From Natronohydrobacter sp. (lineage in GTDB: Bacteria > Pseudomonadota > Alphaproteobacteria > Rhodobacterales > Rhodobacteraceae): a DNA stretch of 11,289 bases. The position numbers and the translations under genes were made by a program. The notes beneath the pieces are model-generated. The model saw only the letters and a program-made list of their open reading frames with translations. It searched no databases and was not told the origin of the DNA. Position 1 is the first letter of the stretch; each line of letters opens with the position of its first letter. This document shows positions 6,989-11,289 of the stretch, one piece after another. Location: NCBI GenBank assembly GCA_007116445.1, contig SKIM01000114.1, forward strand, positions 1-11,289. Direction: 5' to 3'.

Positions 6989-7028
6989 TTGGCCCCTTGG
7001 GGCCAAGAGGGGGGCAGACAGCCCCCCT
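6989..7028 (+). repeat. Twin strong hairpins between the GAPDH gene and arsJ
   Basis: Two perfect stems stand side by side. The first is TTGGCCCC (6989-6996) with GGGGCCAA (6999-7006) around a TT loop. The second is AGGGGGGC (7008-7015) with GCCCCCCT (7021-7028) around AGACA. Upstream lies ATATCCTCAGGGGGTGAATT (6970-6989). From memory, similar blocks recur between genes in Rhodobacteraceae, so this may be a dispersed intergenic element. No clear T-tract follows. It could lower or delay arsJ expression relative to GAPDH, or stabilise the upstream message. Confidence 0.6.
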
Positions 7029-7054
7029 TGCGCGACGCATGAGGCACAGACCGC

Positions 7055-8308
7055 ATGACCAAAACCGCTCCCAATCCGCTCCGCGCCTATATCGCTGTCA
7101 CAGCGGCCTATTGGGCCTTCATGCTGTCGGACGGGGCGCTTCGGATGCTGGTCCTGCTGCATTTCAATTCGCTGGGCTTTTCTCCGATCCAGCTGGCCTA
7201 TTTGTTCCTGCTGTATGAGATCGCAGGCATTGTCACAAATCTGGCCGCAGGCTGGCTGGCCGCGCGCTTCGGGCTTGCGGCCACGCTCTATGCCGGGCTT
7301 GCGCTGCAGATCGCGGCGCTGGTGGTGCTCGCCCAGCTGGATCCGGGCTGGAGCATCGCGGCCTCGGTCCTCTTTGTCATGGCCGTGCAGGGCGTGTCCG
7401 GTGTGGCCAAGGATCTGGCCAAGATGTCATCGAAATCCGCGGTCAAACTGCTTGCGCCCGCGCAGGAGGGGGCCTTGTTCCGCTGGGTCGCGGCACTCAC
7501 CGGTTCGAAAAATGCAGTGAAGGGGGCAGGTTTCTTTCTTGGTGCGGCGCTGCTTGCGCTTTTGGGCTTCCAGGCGGCGATCTGGGGCATGGCCGGGGTC
7601 TTGGCCGTTATCCTGCTGGGCGTGCTGCTGTTTCTGCCCGAAGGCCTGCCGGGGCGGATGAAGGGCGCGGATACTTGGGCGGGCTGGCGGTCCACCGATC
7701 CGCGCGTGAACCGCTTGAGCCTTGCGCGGATGTTCCTCTTCGGCGCGCGTGATGTCTGGTTCGTAGTTGGCATCCCGATCTATTTTCAGGCGGTGCTGTC
7801 GGATGGCACGTCCGAAGGGCGCCGCGAGGCTTTCTTTCTGGTCGGCGGGTTCATGGCAGTCTGGATCATTCTCTATGGCGCAGTCCAGGCCTTTGCCCCG
7901 CGCATTCTGGGCCGCAAGGGCCAGTCCGAGGCTGAAATCACCCGCAAGGCCATCTTGTGGTGCGGGCTGCTGGTGCCGATCCCGTTCCTGTTGGCCGCAG
8001 CAAGCCTGGCCGCGGGCGATCCGGCCGACTGGCTGACTGTCACGCTGATCGCCGGCTTGCTGCTCTTCGGCTTCGTCTTCGCGATCAATTCCTCCGTTCA
8101 TTCCTATCTGATCCTCGCCTTCGGGGCCGCCAACAGGATTACGCGCGATGTTGGTTTCTATTACATGGCCAATGCGGCCGGGCGGCTGCTTGGCACAGCC
8201 CTGTCAGGGATCAGCTTTCAGATCGGTGGTCTGCCCCTGTGCCTGACCACCGCCGGGCTGATGGCCCTGGCAAGCTGGTTGGCAGCCCGACGGCTGGCAC
8301 CGGGCTGA
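7055..8308 (+). CDS. arsJ: ArsJ, organoarsenical efflux permease (MFS)
   Basis: ArsJ is an inner-membrane major facilitator superfamily permease known to export 1-arseno-3-phosphoglycerate made by a partner GAPDH; outside, the compound falls apart to arsenate and 3-phosphoglycerate. This copy has 417 residues, normal length, with about 12 hydrophobic segments. The N-terminus, AYIAVTAAYWAFMLSDGALR followed by MLVLLHFNSLGFSPIQLAYL, is the hallmark of ArsJ and unlike other MFS members. GWLAARFGL matches the MFS loop motif between helices 2 and 3. The central PEGLPGRMKGAD linker separates the two halves. The ATG at 7055 is preceded by GAGG (7041-7044). The gene follows the GAPDH gene, the arrangement expected from the known pair. 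No ArsR regulator lies beside it, which is unusual for an ars gene. Confidence 0.93.
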   Translation: MTKTAPNPLRAYIAVTAAYWAFMLSDGALRMLVLLHFNSLGFSPIQLAYLFLLYEIAGIVTNLAAGWLAARFGLAATLYAGLALQIAALVVLAQLDPGWSIAASVLFVMAVQGVSGVAKDLAKMSSKSAVKLLAPAQEGALFRWVAALTGSKNAVKGAGFFLGAALLALLGFQAAIWGMAGVLAVILLGVLLFLPEGLPGRMKGADTWAGWRSTDPRVNRLSLARMFLFGARDVWFVVGIPIYFQAVLSDGTSEGRREAFFLVGGFMAVWIILYGAVQAFAPRILGRKGQSEAEITRKAILWCGLLVPIPFLLAAASLAAGDPADWLTVTLIAGLLLFGFVFAINSSVHSYLILAFGAANRITRDVGFYYMANAAGRLLGTALSGISFQIGGLPLCLTTAGLMALASWLAARRLAPG

Positions 8309-8329
8309 AAAACCTTAAGGCCGCAGAAT

Positions 8330-8348
8330 GTGACAATAAACTGTTACA
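8330..8348 (+). promoter_or_regulatory. Candidate Pho box or palindromic operator upstream of the second ABC importer
   Basis: In the 61-base gap before the next gene, GTGACAA (8330-8336), ATAA and CTGTTAC (8341-8347) are spaced 11 bases apart, with an AT-rich spacer typical of Pho boxes. The second heptamer is good, the first only 4 of 7. CTGTTAC is identical to the last heptamer upstream of phnD. Alternatively, TGTGACA (8329-8335) and TGTTACA (8342-8348) form an imperfect dyad that another regulator could bind. The site lies only 22 bases before the start codon, so a transcript from here would have a very short leader. Confidence 0.45.
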
Positions 8349-8369
8349 TTGCACTGCTAGGCGGCGCTT

Positions 8370-9443
8370 ATGAAGGATATTACATCAGAGATCGCCCCGA
8401 CTGCCTTGCATGCCACGCAGATCGCCAAATCCTTTGGTGACACGCAGGTCTTGCGCAATATCGACCTTTCGCTTGCTCCGGGCGAGGTTGTCGCCCTTCT
8501 GGGCCCCTCGGGCTGCGGGAAAACCACGCTGCTGCGCATCGCCGCTGGTCTGCTTTCGGCGAGTTCGGGCCAGATGCAGATCGCAGGAAATTGCGTGGTT
8601 GATGGCGCGGCGTTCAATGCCCCACCGGAGGCGCGCGGCATCGGCATGGTGTTTCAGGATTACGCCATCTGGCCGCATCTGAGCGTGATTGACAACGTCG
8701 CTTTCCCGCTGCGCATGCGCAAGCTGGGGCGCAGCGAACGCGAAACACGCGCGCGACGTGCGCTTGAACGGGTGGGGCTGGGCCATCTGGCAGACCGCTT
8801 CCCCGGCACGCTTTCGGGCGGCCAACAACAACGTGTCGCCCTTGCGCGGGCGATTGTGGCTGAGCCCCCACTGGTGCTGTTTGACGAACCGCTCTCGAAT
8901 CTAGACCGGGAATTGCGCGAAGGTCTTGCACTGGAAATCGGCACGCTCTTGCGCGAGTTGGGCCTGTCCGCAGTTTATGTCACCCATGATCAGGCCGAAG
9001 CCTTCACCATTGCCGACCGTGTGGCGGTGATGCTGAATGGCGAGATTGCCCAGATCGATACGCCTGAAGCGCTCTTTTCCGCGCCAGAGCGGGTCGAAGT
9101 GGCGCAGTTCCTCAATATCGGTGCGCTAGTCGAAGGCAGGCTTTGCGCGTCAGACGGCTTTACCTGCACGACATCCCATCTGACGCTACCCTTTCTGGCA
9201 GGCAAGGCACAGGAAGGCCCGGCGCGCATCCTGATCCCGCGAACGGCCATCCGGCCCGATCCACAGGGCGCGCTGAAAGCACAAGTGCTGCGCTGCCAGT
9301 TTCAAGGCGACCGGTATCTTCTGCATCTGGGGCTGGATGGCCAGACGATCAGCCTCGTTTGTCCCGCCGACCGGCCCGCCGCCGTGAATAGCCAGATCCC
9401 GCTGGCGATCGATACTGATCGCCTGCGCGTTTTTCCGCACTGA
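8370..9443 (+). CDS. ABC importer ATPase, FbpC/PotA/PhnT-like
   Basis: This 357-residue cytoplasmic ATPase belongs to the importer that continues with the next two genes. Walker A is GPSGCGKTT (residues 45-53), the Q-loop lies in FQDYAIWPHLSV, the signature is LSGGQ (148-152), Walker B is VLFDEP with Asp172/Glu173, and the switch is His206 in VTHDQAEA. The last ~100 residues form a TOBE-like regulatory or substrate-sensing domain, as in ferric, putrescine, sugar-phosphate and 2-aminoethylphosphonate transporters. The subfamily spans all these substrates, so the ATPase alone does not decide. The first ~13 residues precede the conserved domain; a TTG start at 8406 is possible, but AGGCGG (8359-8364) supports the ATG at 8370. 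The binding-protein gene follows after 21 bases. Confidence 0.9.
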   Translation: MKDITSEIAPTALHATQIAKSFGDTQVLRNIDLSLAPGEVVALLGPSGCGKTTLLRIAAGLLSASSGQMQIAGNCVVDGAAFNAPPEARGIGMVFQDYAIWPHLSVIDNVAFPLRMRKLGRSERETRARRALERVGLGHLADRFPGTLSGGQQQRVALARAIVAEPPLVLFDEPLSNLDRELREGLALEIGTLLRELGLSAVYVTHDQAEAFTIADRVAVMLNGEIAQIDTPEALFSAPERVEVAQFLNIGALVEGRLCASDGFTCTTSHLTLPFLAGKAQEGPARILIPRTAIRPDPQGALKAQVLRCQFQGDRYLLHLGLDGQTISLVCPADRPAAVNSQIPLAIDTDRLRVFPH

Positions 9444-9464
9444 TCCAAACCGAAGGAAACCGAT

Positions 9465-10424
9465 ATGCTGCGCATGACCGCTATTGCTGCATCGATGGGC
9501 CTGTTGGGCACAGTTGCCCAGGCTGACACATTGACATTCTACACGGCGGGCCCCGGCGGGCTGGCCGATGCGCTGGCCGAAGCCTTTCAGGCTGAAACCG
9601 GCATCACTGTAAACGTGTTTCAGGGCACCACCGGTCAGGTGATGGCGCGGCTCGAAGCCGAAGAGGCCAATCCGCAGGCCGATGTCGTCGTCTCGGCAAG
9701 CTGGGGGTCGGCTGTGGACATGCATGAGCGCGGGCTGTTGATGGAATACCTTTCGCCCAATGCCGAAAACGTGCCGGATTTCCTGAAGCACAGCCATTAT
9801 GTGGCGCAAGGCATTTCGGCGCTGGCGATTGCCTGGAACACCCAGAGCGGCACACCGCGCCCCGCCGAATGGACCGATCTGGCCAGCGAGGACTACCGCG
9901 ACCTTGTGACCATGCCCGACCCGGCGCAATCCGGGTCTGCCTTTGACCTTATTGCCGGGCTGGAAACCGCGATGGGCGATGCCGCATGGGAGCTTCTGGG
10001 CGCGCTCGCCGAGAATGGCATGATCGTGCCGGGACCGAATGCGGCTGCGCTGAACCCGGTGCTGCAAGGTGCGGCAGCGGCTGTCTTCGGGGCGGTGGAT
10101 TACATTTCATACGCCCGTGCCGCCGCTGGCGAAAGCGTCGAGGTGATCGTGCCTGAAAGCGGCACTGTGATCGCCCCGCGCCCGATGTTCATTCTCGAAT
10201 CAACCTCGAATGCAGATGCCGCCAAGGCATTTGTCGATTTTGTGCTCTCGGATGCTGGTCAGGAACTGGTTGCCGAAACCTGGATGATGCCCGCCCGCGC
10301 AGATGTCGAAGGGCTGCGCCCCGGCATCAATGACCTGAACGTGATCGAGGTCGATGAGGACGCGGTTTCAGCCCGCCGCGACGAAATCATCGCGCGCTTC
10401 AACGAGACTGTGACCAACCGCTGA
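9465..10424 (+). CDS. Periplasmic binding protein, FbpA/AfuA/PhnS-like (phosphorylated organic ligand likely)
   Basis: This 319-residue periplasmic protein (family SBP_bac, type-2 periplasmic fold) is the receptor for the second importer. A Sec signal peptide covers about residues 1-21 (cleavage near AQA-DT), and the ribosome site AAGGAA is 6 bases before the ATG. LTFYTAGPGG forms the first strand and loop, followed by GTTGQVMARLEAEEANPQAD, a strongly conserved block of the class. Ferric-binding members carry adjacent tyrosines in the region corresponding to AVDYISYARAAAGE; here the two Tyr are separated and no Tyr-Tyr pair occurs, arguing against Fe3+. PESGTVIAPRPMFILEST resembles AfuA/PhnS-like proteins that bind hexose phosphates or 2-aminoethylphosphonate. 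The true ligand is open. Its neighbours, an arsenate-export pair and a possible Pho box, favour a phosphorus compound. Confidence 0.88.
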   Translation: MLRMTAIAASMGLLGTVAQADTLTFYTAGPGGLADALAEAFQAETGITVNVFQGTTGQVMARLEAEEANPQADVVVSASWGSAVDMHERGLLMEYLSPNAENVPDFLKHSHYVAQGISALAIAWNTQSGTPRPAEWTDLASEDYRDLVTMPDPAQSGSAFDLIAGLETAMGDAAWELLGALAENGMIVPGPNAAALNPVLQGAAAAVFGAVDYISYARAAAGESVEVIVPESGTVIAPRPMFILESTSNADAAKAFVDFVLSDAGQELVAETWMMPARADVEGLRPGINDLNVIEVDEDAVSARRDEIIARFNETVTNR

Positions 10425-10449
10425 CCTGATCTGTCGCATCTCGGACCAG

Positions 10450-10474
10450 ATGGCCCCGGATCTTTCGGGGCCAT
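10450..10474 (+). terminator. Hairpin after the binding-protein gene
   Basis: A 9-base-pair stem (ATGGCCCCG, 10450-10458, with CGGGGCCAT, 10466-10474) closes a 7-base loop, 25 bases after the stop. Only a short T-rich stretch (CCTTTAT) follows, so full termination is unlikely. It sits between binding-protein and permease genes, like the phnD-phnC hairpin, and probably sets a higher level of binding protein than permease. Confidence 0.55.
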
Positions 10475-10496
10475 GATCCTTTATGAAAGGCCTGCC

Positions 10497-11289
10497 ATGC
10501 CACGCGCGCAATCCCTTCTGACCACGCTGGCCGCCCTGGCGCTGATCATATTGGTCGGCCTGCCTGTCCTGTTCATCCTGCTCCAGGCGATCTTTCCCGA
10601 ATTCGCGCGCGGCTCTTTTGACGGGGCGTTCTCGAAGCTGATCATCCTGACCGAGAATGACCGTCTGATGACACAGGCCAGCAACACGCTGCTGCTGGCC
10701 TTCTCAGTGATGCTCGGCTGCCTGATCTTCGGTCTGCCCATCGGCATCCTGCGCGGGCTGTTCAATGTGCCGGGCGCGCGGGTCTGGGATGTGGTTTTTC
10801 TGATCCCCTTCCTGATCCCGCCCTTCATCGCCGCGATTGCCTGGATGATGACCCTGCAGCCGCGCGGCTATCTGTTCCAGCTGCTGGGCTTTGACATGGG
10901 CCGCTTTCTGTTCAGCTTTACCGGCGTTGCCTTTGTGATGACGCTGAACCTGTTCCCGCTGGTCTATTTCGCTGTATCCCGTGCGCTGGAAATGGTGGGC
11001 GGACGCTTTGCCTCGGCCGCACGCGTGCATGGGGCGCGCCCGTTGCAGGCCTTTTTCCTGATCACGCTGCCGCTTTCGATCCCCGCGATTGCGGCCAGCC
11101 TGCTGATCGTCTTTGCCATGTCGATCGAGGAATTCGGCACACCCGCCGCGCTTGCCTCGCGCACAGGCTTCGAGGTGCTGGTGACTGGCATCTACACACG
11201 CCTGTCGGACTGGCCGATCGACCTGTCAGGTGCGGCGCTGGGGTCCGTCATGCTGATGGCAATGGTGCTGGCCGCCTTCACGCTGCAGA
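10497..11289 (+). CDS. ABC importer permease, FbpB/ThiP/PhnV-like, 3'-truncated by window edge
   Basis: This is an inner-membrane permease of the second importer; 264 codons are open to the end of the window with no stop. I chose ATG 10497 because AAAGG (10486-10490) sits 6 bases upstream; an in-frame ATG at 10473 lies inside the hairpin and is less likely. The first hydrophobic segment is near residues 8-32, and several more follow from about residue 65. The first coupling loop reads FASAARVHGARPLQAFFLITLP, preceded by ALEMVGG, and is followed by IEEFGTPAAL, typical of the FbpB/PhnV family. Such proteins often hold two permease units in one chain of about 500-570 residues. The length seen corresponds to the first unit only, so a second half may lie beyond the window. 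Confidence 0.9.
   Translation, partial: MPRAQSLLTTLAALALIILVGLPVLFILLQAIFPEFARGSFDGAFSKLIILTENDRLMTQASNTLLLAFSVMLGCLIFGLPIGILRGLFNVPGARVWDVVFLIPFLIPPFIAAIAWMMTLQPRGYLFQLLGFDMGRFLFSFTGVAFVMTLNLFPLVYFAVSRALEMVGGRFASAARVHGARPLQAFFLITLPLSIPAIAASLLIVFAMSIEEFGTPAALASRTGFEVLVTGIYTRLSDWPIDLSGAALGSVMLMAMVLAAFTLQ

Noticed and set aside
9186..10067. A 293-codon minus-strand frame over the second ATPase/binding-protein junction
   Set aside because: It crosses two real genes on the other strand and has low-complexity, shadow-like composition.
8370..11289. Ferric iron importer (FbpABC) as the name for the second transporter
   Set aside because: The ATPase and permease families fit, but the binding protein lacks the adjacent Tyr pair of ferric-binding members and no iron-related gene or Fur-box-like site was seen.

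Overview
The window is a gene-dense stretch of a high-GC alphaproteobacterial chromosome or large replicon. Gene content, codon use and intergenic style most resemble Rhodobacterales (Roseobacter/Paracoccus-like); that assignment is from memory of these families, not a search. All ten protein-coding genes lie on the + strand, and both end genes are cut by the window edges. The longest gene-free stretch is 169 bases (2221-2389), and it holds a terminator-like hairpin and a promoter region.

Region 1 (1-2220) is the end of a histidine-utilisation (hut) operon: the C-terminal part of N-formylglutamate deformylase (hutG), overlapping by 4 bases with complete urocanate hydratase (hutU). HutU is full length but has Met414 where the family signature has its conserved, catalytically important Cys.

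Region 2 (2221-8308) is the most interesting part. After a hairpin that closes the hut operon comes an array of four Pho-box-like heptamers at exact 11-base spacing (2303-2342). It precedes a phosphate/phosphonate-type ABC importer (phnD-phnC-phnE-phnE), which is followed by a GAPDH of the ArsJ-associated type and the MFS permease ArsJ. GAPDH plus ArsJ is a known arsenate-resistance pair: GAPDH makes 1-arseno-3-phosphoglycerate and ArsJ exports it. No ArsR-type regulator, arsenate reductase or phosphonate-degrading gene is present. My inference is a unit controlled by phosphate starvation, in which a selective P importer is made together with the means to expel arsenate that enters through phosphate systems.

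Region 3 (8309-11289) is a second ABC importer of the FbpABC/AfuABC/PhnSTUV/AepXVW class: ATPase, periplasmic binding protein, and a permease running off the window. A weaker Pho-like (or palindromic) site lies just upstream. The binding protein lacks the adjacent Tyr-Tyr pair of ferric-binding members, so a phosphorylated organic substrate or 2-aminoethylphosphonate is more likely than iron. A speculative but testable idea is that it recaptures 3-phosphoglycerate released when the exported arseno-compound hydrolyses outside the cell.

Both importers have a strong hairpin directly after the binding-protein gene, which fits higher expression of the binding protein than of the membrane components.
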